Source: Clostridium sp. AM49-4BH (lineage in GTDB: Bacteria; Bacillota; Clostridia; Lachnospirales; Lachnospiraceae). Taken from it: a DNA stretch of 49,091 bases. Below, piece by piece: positions 15,110-24,197 of the stretch. Position 1 is the first letter of the stretch; every line of letters starts with the position of its first letter. The notes under the pieces are model-generated. The model worked only from the letters and a program-made list of their open reading frames with translations. It was not told the origin of the DNA and made no database searches. The stretch is taken from NCBI RefSeq assembly GCF_003478335.1, contig NZ_QUFB01000020.1, forward strand, positions 1 through 49,091, given 5' to 3'. Position numbers and translations under genes: made by a program.

Positions 15110-17104
15110 TTAAAGAATCTTCCTCTGCATTTTTTTAAAACACTCCGACACCTCAGCTCCATTTCTCACAAACGCAATAAATTCGTCTATCTCCGCATGG
15201 CAAGTCAGCCACCTGTCGCCTGAGTAAAGCTGTCCGTCAGTAGTTCTTATCCACTCGCCCTCGGGAAGATATACCTGCCGTTCTGTGGAGTTCTGCACCA
15301 GTATAGGCGCAAAGAGAATATCTCTGCCGAACATATATTGGTCTTTTAGCGAGTAGCAGATATCGTCATCGGGAAAGTCGAAGAACATCGGGCGCATTAT
15401 CGGTTCACCAGTCTTAGATGAGCATCTTGCGCACTCGGTTATGTATGGCTTCAGCCGTTCACGAAGCTTAACAAGTTCTGTTAGTATCTCGTAGTTCCTT
15501 TTGCCGAACGACCACAGCTCGTTGTCACCGCCGCTGGGTTCTTTTACATTCGGGTGGCGGAGCTTGTAGCCGCTCTGACGGTTGCGTGTTCCGTGCAGTC
15601 TCATAACGGGACAGAACAGCCCGAACTGAAACCACCGCACGATAAGCTCCCTGAACCAGTCGCTTTCAATGTCACCGCCAAAGAAACCGCCGATATCGGA
15701 ATTCCACCACGGTATGCCGCTCATAGACATCGACAGTCCCGAAACCACACTCTGCCTCAGTGCATCGAAATTTGAGGGAATATCGCCGTTCCAGACAATT
15801 GTGCCGTATTTCTGGCTTCCGGGATAGGCGCATCTTGTCAGCAGAACTATATCATTTATACCCTCGTTCTTCAGACCGTCATAGAATGTCTTTGCGTAAT
15901 AATAGGGATAAGCAAGCGCAGTCTGTGCGCCGTTTCCAATGTGAAATTTCAGATTGCCAAACTGCTGCGGGTGAACCTCGGGCTCTGCCTGATCGAGCCA
16001 GAAGGTCTTGATGCCGAGGTCAAAATATCCCTTTTTCACTTGCTGCCACATGTATTCTCTTGCTTCGGGTGATGTCACATCAACATAAGTCTGCTGACCG
16101 TGAAAATCGAATATCCCAAACTGTCCGTTCTCGGTTCGAACAAGCATATTGCCGTCTTTCATCATTTCCCAGTTGCGGCTGTCTGGATTGATAGTTGGCC
16201 ATATAGACACAACAGGCTCGATACCCATAGCTTTAAGATCATCACACATCGCCTTCGGGTCGGGCCAGTATTCGGGGTCGAACTCCCAGTTGCCCTGCTC
16301 CGTCCAATGGAAAAAGTCGATAACTATTGCATCTATCGGTATGCCTTCCGCCTTGTATCTGCGGGCGACCTCCAGTACCTCGTCCTGGCTTTCATATCTT
16401 AATTTGCACTGCCAGAAGCCTGCCGCCCAGTCGGGCATTTCCGGAGCAAAGCCTGTCACTCTTGCATAACCGTTCATGACCTCGGCAGGCGTTTTTCCTG
16501 CGATAACAAGAAAGTCTGCCTGATAGCAGCTTTCTTCCGACCAGATAGTATGATTCTTTGCAAACTCGGCTCTGCCTATTCCGGGGTTGTTCCACAGGAA
16601 TCCGTAGCCCAGCGAGGAATAGACAAAGGGCAGGCTCGACTTCGTGTTCCAGTGTTTCAGGTCAAAGGAACAGTATTTCTTATCAAAGTTTTCCTGCTGC
16701 TCTTGCCCAAGCCCGTAAAAATGCTCGTCATCTCTTGCGTCAAAGATGATGCGTGTACGGTAGTTTTGACCGTCGGTGTGTTCAAATTTTGAGGTATATT
16801 CGCCCTCTTCATGAGTGCGGAGAATAAGGCTGCAGTTTTTGTAAAAAGAAAGCATATATGCTCCCCACGGCAGGTCGCAGATCTCCGATCTTAGAATGCC
16901 GCTTGTTACAGAGGCTTTCCCCTCTGTAATCTCTGTCTCGAAGGAACAGTCCTCCACATCAAGCAGAGTCCATTTTTCATCTGAAAGCGTACTGTTTCTC
17001 GTAATCCGCACACGGATAATATCCCTGCCGTACGCTTCGATGCAGACAAGCTCGTCTTTGAGCTTATATATAATGCCGTTATCTGTTTTAGTTATAATAC
17101 TCAT
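15110..17104 (-). CDS. Glycoside hydrolase family 31 alpha-glucosidase/alpha-xylosidase
   Basis: A complete 664-residue cytosolic enzyme. An N-terminal beta-sandwich domain (about 1-215) is followed by a GH31 barrel (about 220-560). The nucleophile is Asp in KTFWLDQAEPE near residue 389, the acid/base Asp is in WNGDIPSNFDALR near 459, and GIPWWNSDIGGF follows. A beta-sandwich end follows. The start is ATG 17104 with AGGAGA upstream. No signal peptide is visible, so it acts on imported alpha-linked oligosaccharides. GC content is clearly above the neighbourhood, and an AraC remnant sits 16 bases upstream on the same strand, probably its former activator. Substrate (glucose or xylose linkages) cannot be settled by reading. 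Confidence 0.9.
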   Translation of the reverse strand: MSIITKTDNGIIYKLKDELVCIEAYGRDIIRVRITRNSTLSDEKWTLLDVEDCSFETEITEGKASVTSGILRSEICDLPWGAYMLSFYKNCSLILRTHEEGEYTSKFEHTDGQNYRTRIIFDARDDEHFYGLGQEQQENFDKKYCSFDLKHWNTKSSLPFVYSSLGYGFLWNNPGIGRAEFAKNHTIWSEESCYQADFLVIAGKTPAEVMNGYARVTGFAPEMPDWAAGFWQCKLRYESQDEVLEVARRYKAEGIPIDAIVIDFFHWTEQGNWEFDPEYWPDPKAMCDDLKAMGIEPVVSIWPTINPDSRNWEMMKDGNMLVRTENGQFGIFDFHGQQTYVDVTSPEAREYMWQQVKKGYFDLGIKTFWLDQAEPEVHPQQFGNLKFHIGNGAQTALAYPYYYAKTFYDGLKNEGINDIVLLTRCAYPGSQKYGTIVWNGDIPSNFDALRQSVVSGLSMSMSGIPWWNSDIGGFFGGDIESDWFRELIVRWFQFGLFCPVMRLHGTRNRQSGYKLRHPNVKEPSGGDNELWSFGKRNYEILTELVKLRERLKPYITECARCSSKTGEPIMRPMFFDFPDDDICYSLKDQYMFGRDILFAPILVQNSTERQVYLPEGEWIRTTDGQLYSGDRWLTCHAEIDEFIAFVRNGAEVSECFKKMQRKIL

Positions 17105-17120
17105 GGTGTTTCTCCTATAG

Positions 17121-17629
17121 TTATATTATTGCATCCTTTGCAAAAGCACTCGGCTTCTCCCCGAAGTGCTTTACATATGCCTTATAGAAAACCGAATAAT
17201 CGTTGAAACTGCCAACTTCTGCGGCTCTTTTTGCGCTCTCACCGCTTTGTAGAAGTTCTCTCGCCCTGACAAGCCGCTTGGCGGTTATGCACGCCCAAGG
17301 CTCAGCCCCTGTCGCTTCCTTGAACAGCCGGGTGAACTGGGATGCACTTAAAAAGAAATGCTCCGCCAGTCTCTCTACAGTTATTTCCTCGCACAGCATA
17401 TCGTTGACATACCATACCAACTGTTCGGAGATCGTGGGCTCGGCTGTTGGATTGTGTGAGCTTTGCTTTCCCAGCATATCCATGACCCCGGCAAGTTTTG
17501 TTGTAAATAAAAGCGTCCTACTGTAGTCGTCGCCTTCAAAGTAAGCAAGCTCACTCAGGGTATCTTTGATTCCTGGAATATAATAGTGATTCCGATGTCC
17601 GAGCGGTCGGTCTCTTTTAGAAAGTCCAT
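17121..17629 (-). pseudogene. AraC-family regulator, truncated and frameshifted
   Basis: The intact stretch 17483-17121 encodes the DNA-binding domain: LAEHFFLSASQFTRLFKEAT as the first helix-turn-helix and AAEVGSFNDYSVFYKAYVKH as the second. Upstream the frame continues without a start (NHYYIPGIKDTLSELAYFEG), and one missing base near 17602 would join it to ATG 17629 (MDFLKETDR). Even so only about 170 residues result, against about 280 for the family; the N-terminal sugar-binding cupin is missing. It probably once activated the adjacent GH31 gene. Confidence 0.65.
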
Positions 17630-17741
17630 GATCTCATTCCCTTATATATCATACCACATCATGCGTGAAATTGTAATGTGCAATGATGATTTTTGCAATT
17701 GTGCTATCATAGTTTCAATAAAACAGCTTGGAGATGTTGCC

Positions 17742-17977
17742 ATGAGATTTCGACTTGTAGCTTTCGCAGACGAAGCCGCTCCCGACCTTGCTGGGCAGAT
17801 CGAGCCATGCAGGAAAACGGAGTTGAGCTTCTGGAGATCAGGGGCGTTGACGGACAGAACATTGACGGCATATCCGCCACAAAAGCAAAGGTCATACGAA
17901 AGATGCTCGGCTTTTCGGGGCTTGCTGTCTGGTCGCTTGGCTCTCCCTTCGGCAAGATAGGAATAAACGATGACTTC
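17742..17977 (+). pseudogene. N-terminal fragment of a sugar-phosphate isomerase/epimerase
   Basis: ATG 17742 begins MRFRLVAFADEAAPDLAGQI. After one missing base near 17803 the reading continues AMQENGVELLEIRGVDGQNI and then AVWSLGSPFGKIGI. This is the first part of a xylose-isomerase-like TIM barrel as found in sugar-phosphate isomerases. The sequence ends abruptly at the junction with the S24 fragment. It is divergent from the AraC remnant, so it may have been part of the same sugar locus as the GH31 gene. Confidence 0.55.
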
Positions 17978-18286
17978 GTGATCTGGATCGGATCATATTT
18001 CTGATTCAGGGAGACAAGGAAGGTTCCCAGTCTGCTGCAATCCAGCTTTTTGCAGTAGGCATTTCCATCAAGATAGAAGATGCCGATCCCCCCTGATTCC
18101 AGTTCTTCCGTCTGCTGTACCCACACGATCTGTCCGTTGATATAGCGGGGTTCCATACTGTCACCGTGGATTCGGATACCAAAATCTGCTTCCGGGGCGA
18201 CTTCGTTTCCTACTTCGATCATTTCAAAGTTATCGCTGTCGAGAAATTCTCCGGTTCCGGCAGATGCAGGAAGATCAAACAGCCCG
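17978..18286 (-). pseudogene. C-terminal part of an S24-peptidase repressor (LexA/CI-like)
   Basis: The minus strand encodes LFDLPASAGTGEFLDSDNF, then GIRIHGDSMEPRYINGQIVW and CKKLDCSRLGTFLVSLNQKY. GDSMEP carries the catalytic Ser of S24 self-cleaving repressors. The N-terminal helix-turn-helix and the last C-terminal residues are missing on either side. Such repressors control SOS-like polymerase genes and prophage functions; the neighbouring Y-family polymerase remnant fits that pairing. Confidence 0.6.
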
Positions 18287-18324
18287 TGTGAAAATTACGG
18301 CATCAGCGGTAGTGTCAGGAAGCT

Positions 18325-18661
18325 GTTCCCTTATGGGAGATGGGCTTACAGTTGCTCAGGATATCAGTCGCAGAATTAAGTCAGAGTTAGGTCTTACCGT
18401 AAGTATCGGTGTATCTTACAACAAGATCTTTGCGAATGGCTGGGATGATTCTCCGGTTAAGAGGGAACATACCCATGCCTGATCAAGTCCATAGGAAACA
18501 GCACAACGACTCCGAGAGACTTGGAGACGGATGAAGATGTGAAGATCATCCTGTATGTTTTGGCAGAAAGTGTCGCTGCCAGACTGCGGGAGAATGGAGT
18601 AGAGTATGAGATCAGCAAAGTGAAAGGCACAGAGATTGCAGTGTCAGAAAGAACGAAGTGA
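18325..18661 (+). pseudogene. Y-family DNA polymerase (UmuC/DinB-like) with internal deletion
   Basis: The first segment encodes LMGDGLTVAQDISRRIKSEL and GLTVSIGVSYNKIFA from the palm domain. It then jumps to NGWDDSPVK and, one frame away, LIKSIGNSTTTPRDLETDED from the region before the little finger, followed by LYVLAESVAARLRENGV. The middle of the enzyme and the C-terminal clamp-binding tail are absent. The deletion joins two similar (K/Q)FA codon strings. Together with the S24 fragment it is the wreck of an SOS mutagenesis cassette. Confidence 0.6.
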
Positions 18662-18680
18662 ATGGTTTAAGTTAAGGAGG

Positions 18681-18734
18681 TTCAATTAGTTCACCATATC
18701 ACATTTATTCTGTGTTATACTGTGTTATAGATTT
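18681..18734 (+). repeat. 54-bp dispersed repeat, copy 2
   Basis: It matches 6718-6771 at 49 of 54 positions. TATACT at 18716-18721 may serve as a -10 box for the GH114-like gene that starts about 25 bases further on. No good -35 box at 17 bases is visible. Confidence 0.5.
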
Positions 18735-18756
18735 GGAAACTATGGAAAGGGGATGA

Positions 18757-19659
18757 GTGTCATTGAGCAGGAAAAAAATCAAGCAGATGGGAGCCGTGGC
18801 TTTACTAGTTATTCTGATGTTTATTATGGGATGCTTTTTTATAAAAGACGATAAAGTAAAAACATTAGAGAAAAATGATTATGGGAAAACATTAGAGAAA
18901 AATGATTATGGGAAAACATTAGCGAAAAATGATTATGGGGTGTTTCTGAATGCGGACGCCTCATCTTTGGAACGCTTTAAAAGATATGATCTGATTGTAA
19001 TTGATGCGCAATATTTTACAAAAAAGGATATCGAATCGCTCCATCAAAATGGAACAAAGGTATATACGTATCTAAATATTGGATCTGTTGAAAACTTCAG
19101 GGAATATTATAAAACTTACGAGAAGTTTACAATTGGCAAGTACGAGCATTGGGATGAAGAAAAATGGGTGGATGTGTCTGTCCCGGCATGGCAGAAGTTT
19201 ATAGAACAGCTTTCTAAGAAACTATTTGAAAAAGGTGTTGACGGTTTTTTTATAGACAATTGTGATGTATATTATTATGCTCCGCGCAAAAGTATTTTTG
19301 AGGGTCTTACAGCGATTTTGCAAAACATTATGACATTAAAAAAAGCGGTCATCATCAATGGTGGGGATACATATGTGACAGAATATAGAGAACGCTATGG
19401 GGATGTTGATCATATTATGACAGGTGTAAACCAGGAATCTGTGTGGAGCGGTATCGATTTTGATAAAGGAACATTTAATGAGCAAACAAGGGAAACACGG
19501 GAGTATTACAGCAAATATTTGGAAGCTTGCAAAGCAGACGGAATGGAAGTATATCTGTTGGAATATACAACCGACGAAAAACTGATCCAAAAAATAAAAA
19601 AATACTGTAAGGAGAAGAACTTCCATTTTTATATTTCTAATTCTCTAGAACTTCAATAA
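18757..19659 (+). CDS. GH114-like secreted or anchored endo-galactosaminidase-type protein
   Basis: A 300-residue protein with an N-terminal hydrophobic segment ending IMGCFFIKDD, possibly a lipoprotein signal with a weak lipobox. Three exact-to-near copies of KTLEKNDYG follow (residues 35-61). The remaining part looks like a TIM barrel of the GH114 type: YDLIVIDAQYFTKKDIESL, then KVYTYLNIGSVENF, and a catalytic-type GVDGFFIDNCDVYYY near residue 165. GH114 enzymes cleave alpha-1,4-galactosamine polymers of exopolysaccharide. The start is GTG 18757 or TTG 18763 behind GGAAAGGGG. It lies upstream of the peptide/GLUG locus but may be independent. Confidence 0.65.
   Translation: MSLSRKKIKQMGAVALLVILMFIMGCFFIKDDKVKTLEKNDYGKTLEKNDYGKTLAKNDYGVFLNADASSLERFKRYDLIVIDAQYFTKKDIESLHQNGTKVYTYLNIGSVENFREYYKTYEKFTIGKYEHWDEEKWVDVSVPAWQKFIEQLSKKLFEKGVDGFFIDNCDVYYYAPRKSIFEGLTAILQNIMTLKKAVIINGGDTYVTEYRERYGDVDHIMTGVNQESVWSGIDFDKGTFNEQTRETREYYSKYLEACKADGMEVYLLEYTTDEKLIQKIKKYCKEKNFHFYISNSLELQ
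18859..18939 (+). repeat. Three tandem 27-bp units in the GH114-like gene
   Basis: Units 18859-18885, 18886-18912 and 18913-18939 each encode nine residues, KTL(E/A)KNDYG; only the third has a substitution. They form a linker between the membrane segment and the barrel, and the copy number could vary between strains. Confidence 0.85.
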
Positions 19660-19752
19660 TGGTTATACAACAAGTAATCCAAAGATAATACTCTTATTTA
19701 TCATATGGGTGGGTATATAATGAGAAAAATATTGTTGATGGAGGAGAAAAGG

Positions 19753-20963
19753 ATGGAGCAAGAAATTAGAAACGCGGACCTTTCAGATATGATGTGTGAT
19801 CTGCTTTATCTGTTAGGGTGTGGTGTTAATGAGAAAATGCCTGCGAAGGCTTATATCAAGACATTTCAGGAAGCATACGACGAAGACAGAATGCAGATGA
19901 TGTATCGATTTAGCAAGGCTCATTTTGTGGAAGCACTTACCGGAACCGTGCTGAAAAAGGCTGGCGTGAAGCTTCCGATAGAGTGGGAACAGAGTATTGC
20001 CAAAGCAATCCGTAAAGTAATCTTATTCGATCGGGAACGTGCAGAGATTTTTTCTTATATGGATGAGCAGAGAATTTGGCATATGCCATTAAAGGGCGTG
20101 ATATTAAAAGAGTTTTATCCGTCCATCGGCATGCGGCAGATGTCGGACAATGACATTTTGTTTGATAAAGACTATGCGAAGCAGATCCGGGATTACATGA
20201 TAAGCCGCGGTTATGAGGTCGAAGTTTTTGAGCAGGGAAATCATGATGTCTATGAAAAAGAACCGGTTTATAATTTTGAAATGCATACTTCACTTTACGG
20301 AGCGGGTCATCACAATGAGTGGATAAGCTATTATGACAGGATCAAAGACCGTCTGCGTCCGAAAGGAAATCGATCCGAGTATCGCTTTACGGATGAGGAT
20401 TTCTATGTATATATTATGACGCATATGTTCAAGCACTTTGATGGAAGCGGTACAGGAATCCGTTCTCTATTGGATCAATATGTGTATTTGAATCGGCTGG
20501 AAGATTCCCTTGATTTTCCTTATATTGACAAGCAGTGTGAGATCCTTGGTATTGCAGATTTTGAAAAAGAAAATAGGGATCTTTGCAAGAAAGTGTTCCG
20601 AATAAATGATATCCTCGCAGAAGAAGGGACGGAAAGATTTCGTCACGCTCTTTCGCCGGAAGAGAGTAAGCTGCTTTATTATTATATGACTTCCGGAGCA
20701 TATGGTACGACAGAGCGCAGAGTAGTAAACAGCATGTCTCAGCATCGGAAAAAGATGGAAGTATTTCAAAAGCTGCTTATATAATAAAACGACTGTTTCC
20801 GGGAAAAGAGCAGTATGATTATTGCCCGGTACTGAAAAGACATCACTGGCTTCTGCCGTTTTACTGGGTGTACCGGGCTGTCCGGATGATTTTCAGTAAG
20901 GAGAGGAGAAGCAGGACATTCCAAGAAATAACTATTGTGAAAAAAATCCGGCAGGATCAGTAG
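19753..20963 (+). CDS. PF14907-type nucleotidyltransferase, frameshifted near the end
   Basis: The first 343 residues resemble uncharacterised nucleotidyltransferases of Pfam NTP_transf_5 (PF14907): MPLKGVILKEFYP, then the metal-binding type IGMRQMSDNDILFD near residue 128, and MISRGYEVEVFEQGNHDVYE. The start is ATG 19753 with GGAGG upstream; in-frame ATGs at 19705, 19720 and 19738 lack a better site. The frame stops at 20784. Restoring one base near 20779 adds RLFPGKEQYDYCPVLKRHH and WLLPFYWVYRAVRMIF to TAG 20963, a tail typical of the family. Such enzymes accompany some lasso-peptide clusters, where their role is not settled. Its 3' end is duplicated at 25371. Confidence 0.7.
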
Positions 20964-21090
20964 GGAAAGTGTTGAATAATAATGGACAAATGATGAGCGA
21001 ATGATAATCATTTCCCCACATCCGATATTGACAAGACGATAATCTTTCAGTATGATTGAGACAGCGAGTATCACGGAAAGGGAGGAAGAT

Positions 21091-23976
21091 ATGAAACAAA
21101 GAAAACGAGGAATAAGGCGGATGTTTGCCGGAGCCATGGCGGTTCTTATGGTGCTGTCAGCAGTGAATGTGAGCGGCTGGAGCGTGATGAATGCGAAGGC
21201 GGAGGAGACTGCAGTGCAGGTAAATGATAGTGCTGGAAAGACTGAACAGCAATCCACGGAAGAGGAAGAGTGTAAGCATGAGGGGGTTGAAATAACTTTC
21301 AACAGCAACGGTTTCGGGAACTGCCCAAAATGCAATGCAATCGTATATCAGCCTGCTGTTGAAACAACTGACAAATATGACATTGACGATGACAGCATGA
21401 AAGAGACTGTTTACGAAATCAGCAATGCAGGTCAGCTTTACTGGTTTGCAGGACTTGTAAACGGCACTCTTGATGGTATTGAACAAAACACATTAGCCAA
21501 TGCAATTCTGACAGCCAACATCACAGTAAATGATAATCTTCTTGATTCTTTACAATACGACACAGAGGGCAATGTTTCCAACGGAAGTGATTTTATAACC
21601 TGGACACCGATTGCAGATTGTATGGAAGATCATATAACACTGTATTCAGGAACGTTTGACGGAAATAATAAAACCGTAAGTGGTTTATACTTTAATGATA
21701 ATTCAACACGTATTGGATTATTCGGAAGTTCAGAAGCTGATGGCAACATAAAAAATGTTGGAGTTGTTGATTCCTATTTCAAGGGGAATGATTTTGTGGG
21801 CGGTGTGTGTGGACGCAATGACGGCACAATCACAAACTGTTATAATGCAGGGAATCTTACCGCTATTAAGTCATCTGCTACTATAGGCGGTATATGTGGA
21901 TACAATAGTGGCACAGTCACAAACTGTTATAACACAGGAACTGTTACCGCTACCGACCAAGTAGCTTCTGTGGGTGGTGTGTGTGGCTGTAGTATTGCAC
22001 CAATTTCAAACTGTTATAACATAGGAACCGTTACTGCTACTAGCTCAGATGCTGATATAAGCGGTATATGTGGATACAATTTTGGGCCAATCAAAAATTG
22101 CTATTACCTCGCAGACACAGAAGATGAAAATGGCGGCAAAACCACCGCACAATTCGCAAGCGGTGAAGTTGCGTATCTTCTCTCACAAGGTTGTACAGTA
22201 GGTGAAGGTGAAGATGCCGTAACTTACAGTGGCTCTGTATGGGGACAGGCACTTGGCGGAAATGGTGATACATATCCAGTTCTGAAAAAGGCAGGGGATG
22301 CCAAGAATACAGTATATCGGAATGAAACCTATCCAGGTTGTGAAGGCAATCCGGGTGATCTGGTCTATTCGTATTCAAATACACAGAAAGCTCCGGCTTA
22401 TGCTGAGCACACCGATGAAGATTTAGATGGCAAATGCGATGTTTGTAAGCTGGATTTTAAAACATTTGAACAGCTTGGAAAGCTAATTACCAAAGTTAAG
22501 CAGAATTTAAGTGATGGAAAGTACGCAGATGTGCAGTACACGACAGCTTCTATTGATGCTTTACGAAAGGCTATTGTTGTTGCAGACACTATTACAGAGG
22601 CTTCTTCTGATACAGATGTTGCAACAGCCTTTGATAAGCTGCTTGCAGCATCTACAGTAGGTACAGGTGGACTTATCAAGGCAGATCACAATATTGTCAT
22701 ATCATTTGCGGATGCTAAAAGAGGCATAGCATCAGGAAATGGATGGTATGCAAACGGCGATACCGTTACCCTTAAAGTAACACCAAGTGTAGGATACATT
22801 TTCAGCAGATGGACCCAAGATAAAGCAGGCAATACATCTGTAGGAACAGAGAGTACATATACATTTACTTTGGCAGCTAACAGTCCGGATGAATATTATG
22901 CATGGCTTGACGAGGTAAAATATACAGTGACATGTGAAAGCGTAGAAGGTGGAACATGTAGTACGGATGCAGAAGGCGGAAAGTATGTATATGGGCAGAT
23001 AGCAACAGTGACAGCAACAGCGAGTGATGGCTATGAATTTGTAGGCTGGAAGGATAGTTATGGAACAACGGTAAGTACGGATGCTGTTTACAACTTCACA
23101 GTGATTGGTGATGCGACATTGACACCGGAATTTGTCAAGGTTAAGACAGAGGAAGGAAATGAGATTGCTTATGTAACTGTAAGTTTCTACCATCAGTCAG
23201 GAAAGCTTCTGGACAGCCAGAAGGTTGTTTCCGGCGAAGGAAAGATTACCACTACAGTAAATGCACCGACAAAGGTAGGATTTGACTTCCTTGGATGGTC
23301 TGCAAAGGCAAGCGGTGCAACAGCAGAAGATGTGGTTGATTTTGAAACGGCGACCTTTAGTGAGAATACCAGTCTTTATCCGGTATTTAAGGCGCAGGAT
23401 ATTACTTATACATTGAAAGTAGGTTCACAGACAGAGCAAAAGGCTCCACAGTCTAGTGTTACGGTTACTGCAGATCCGATGGAAGGTAAACAGTTTGTTG
23501 GCTGGAAGGATGCAAATGGCAATATCGTAAGCTATGACAGCACATATACTTTCATCATCACCGGAGACACCACGCTCACGGCATATTATGAGCAGGTAGA
23601 CAGTGAGGTAGTGAAGGAGCCGACGATAGTCATAGGTGAGCCGGTTATATCGGTGAAGGAACAGGGCGTAAGTAAAAAAGCCACAATGTATTTTAACTAT
23701 GATATTCCTAGCGGGAATGAGTTAGTAGACATTGGTGTTGTTTATGTAAGTGGAAAACAGAATACGCTTGATATGAATACGCCGGGTGTAGTCATTCGTT
23801 CTGCAATGAGCACAATTAATGCATCGCCAAATAATGTAAAGAATCAGTTTTATTATTCAAAAACCATGACAGCTGATTCTGAGTATACATTCATAGGATA
23901 TATTGTTTATACGGATTCTTCCGGTAAGCGAATAACAATATATAGTGACTTAAAGAATGCATCATACAATGATTAA
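21091..23976 (+). CDS. Secreted GLUG-repeat and InlB-like-repeat protein 1
   Basis: A 961-residue secreted protein. The signal peptide (MKQRKRGIRRMFAGAMAVLM, cleavage near NAKA-EET at residues 31-36) is nearly identical to those at 26579 and 30139. A zinc-ribbon-like CPKC lies near residue 80. Then comes the shared ISNAGQLYWFAGLVNGTL segment and four GLUG repeats (GGVCGRNDGTITNCYNAG type, residues 230-345). The second half has two InlB-B-like repeats (YIFSRW, YEFVGWKDSYG) and one Flg_new-like repeat. It lacks the beta-helix of the other two. AAAGGGAGG sets the start at ATG 21091. Peptide gene 1 follows 15 bases downstream, in the same operon. Likely an adhesive surface protein, but no sortase motif is seen. 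Confidence 0.75.
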   Translation: MKQRKRGIRRMFAGAMAVLMVLSAVNVSGWSVMNAKAEETAVQVNDSAGKTEQQSTEEEECKHEGVEITFNSNGFGNCPKCNAIVYQPAVETTDKYDIDDDSMKETVYEISNAGQLYWFAGLVNGTLDGIEQNTLANAILTANITVNDNLLDSLQYDTEGNVSNGSDFITWTPIADCMEDHITLYSGTFDGNNKTVSGLYFNDNSTRIGLFGSSEADGNIKNVGVVDSYFKGNDFVGGVCGRNDGTITNCYNAGNLTAIKSSATIGGICGYNSGTVTNCYNTGTVTATDQVASVGGVCGCSIAPISNCYNIGTVTATSSDADISGICGYNFGPIKNCYYLADTEDENGGKTTAQFASGEVAYLLSQGCTVGEGEDAVTYSGSVWGQALGGNGDTYPVLKKAGDAKNTVYRNETYPGCEGNPGDLVYSYSNTQKAPAYAEHTDEDLDGKCDVCKLDFKTFEQLGKLITKVKQNLSDGKYADVQYTTASIDALRKAIVVADTITEASSDTDVATAFDKLLAASTVGTGGLIKADHNIVISFADAKRGIASGNGWYANGDTVTLKVTPSVGYIFSRWTQDKAGNTSVGTESTYTFTLAANSPDEYYAWLDEVKYTVTCESVEGGTCSTDAEGGKYVYGQIATVTATASDGYEFVGWKDSYGTTVSTDAVYNFTVIGDATLTPEFVKVKTEEGNEIAYVTVSFYHQSGKLLDSQKVVSGEGKITTTVNAPTKVGFDFLGWSAKASGATAEDVVDFETATFSENTSLYPVFKAQDITYTLKVGSQTEQKAPQSSVTVTADPMEGKQFVGWKDANGNIVSYDSTYTFIITGDTTLTAYYEQVDSEVVKEPTIVIGEPVISVKEQGVSKKATMYFNYDIPSGNELVDIGVVYVSGKQNTLDMNTPGVVIRSAMSTINASPNNVKNQFYYSKTMTADSEYTFIGYIVYTDSSGKRITIYSDLKNASYND

Positions 23977-23991
23977 AGGAGGATACAAGAA

Positions 23992-24102
23992 ATGGAAAAA
24001 GAAATGTATGAAAGAGCAGAAATGGAAGTTGTTGAATTTGAGGTAGAAGATGTGATTACAACTTCTGGAGGTACTGGTGAAATTCCAGGATTAGATGATT
24101 AG
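23992..24102 (+). CDS. ITTSG peptide 1, 36 residues
   Basis: A short ORF starts at ATG 23992 with AAAGGAGG at 23975-23982 and ends at TAG 24100. Residues 15-26 read EFEVEDVITTSG, shared with the peptides at 29958 and 33697 (EFETEDIITTSG). The tail after Gly26 is GTGEIPGLDD. It is acidic, has no Cys and no signal peptide. A terminator follows at once, so it ends the GLUG 1 operon. The strict conservation next to each GLUG gene and the perfect ribosome site argue that it is expressed. A leader-plus-core precursor is the simplest reading, but no modification enzyme is proven. A similar string, GGGTEIAGIDEGID, occurs in the next gene. Confidence 0.75.
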   Translation: MEKEMYERAEMEVVEFEVEDVITTSGGTGEIPGLDD

Positions 24103-24122
24103 GTATAATTATAAAAATGGAG

Positions 24123-24147
24123 GCGGCGGTGTAAACCGCCGCTTTTT
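24123..24147 (+). terminator. Rho-independent terminator behind peptide 1
   Basis: An eight-base GC-only-but-one stem (24123-24130 with 24135-24142) with a GTAA tetraloop is followed by five T residues. Confidence 0.9.
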
Positions 24148-24197
24148 CAAAATTACAGGAAAGAAATTTGAATTATTAAACACAGAGGAGATTGATT

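Noticed and set aside
17707..18222. Minus-strand frame of 171 codons as one gene
   Set aside because: Only its first half is the S24 fragment; the second half is the complement of the isomerase fragment, so the frame crosses a deletion junction.
21157..21486. Minus-strand frame opposite the GLUG 1 signal peptide
   Set aside because: Similar antisense frames appear opposite all the GLUG genes because of their codon bias; none has a start site.
23992..24102. Reading the ITTSG peptide as random noise because of its size
   Set aside because: The same leader occurs three times in the same relative position with strong ribosome sites, so it was kept as a gene.
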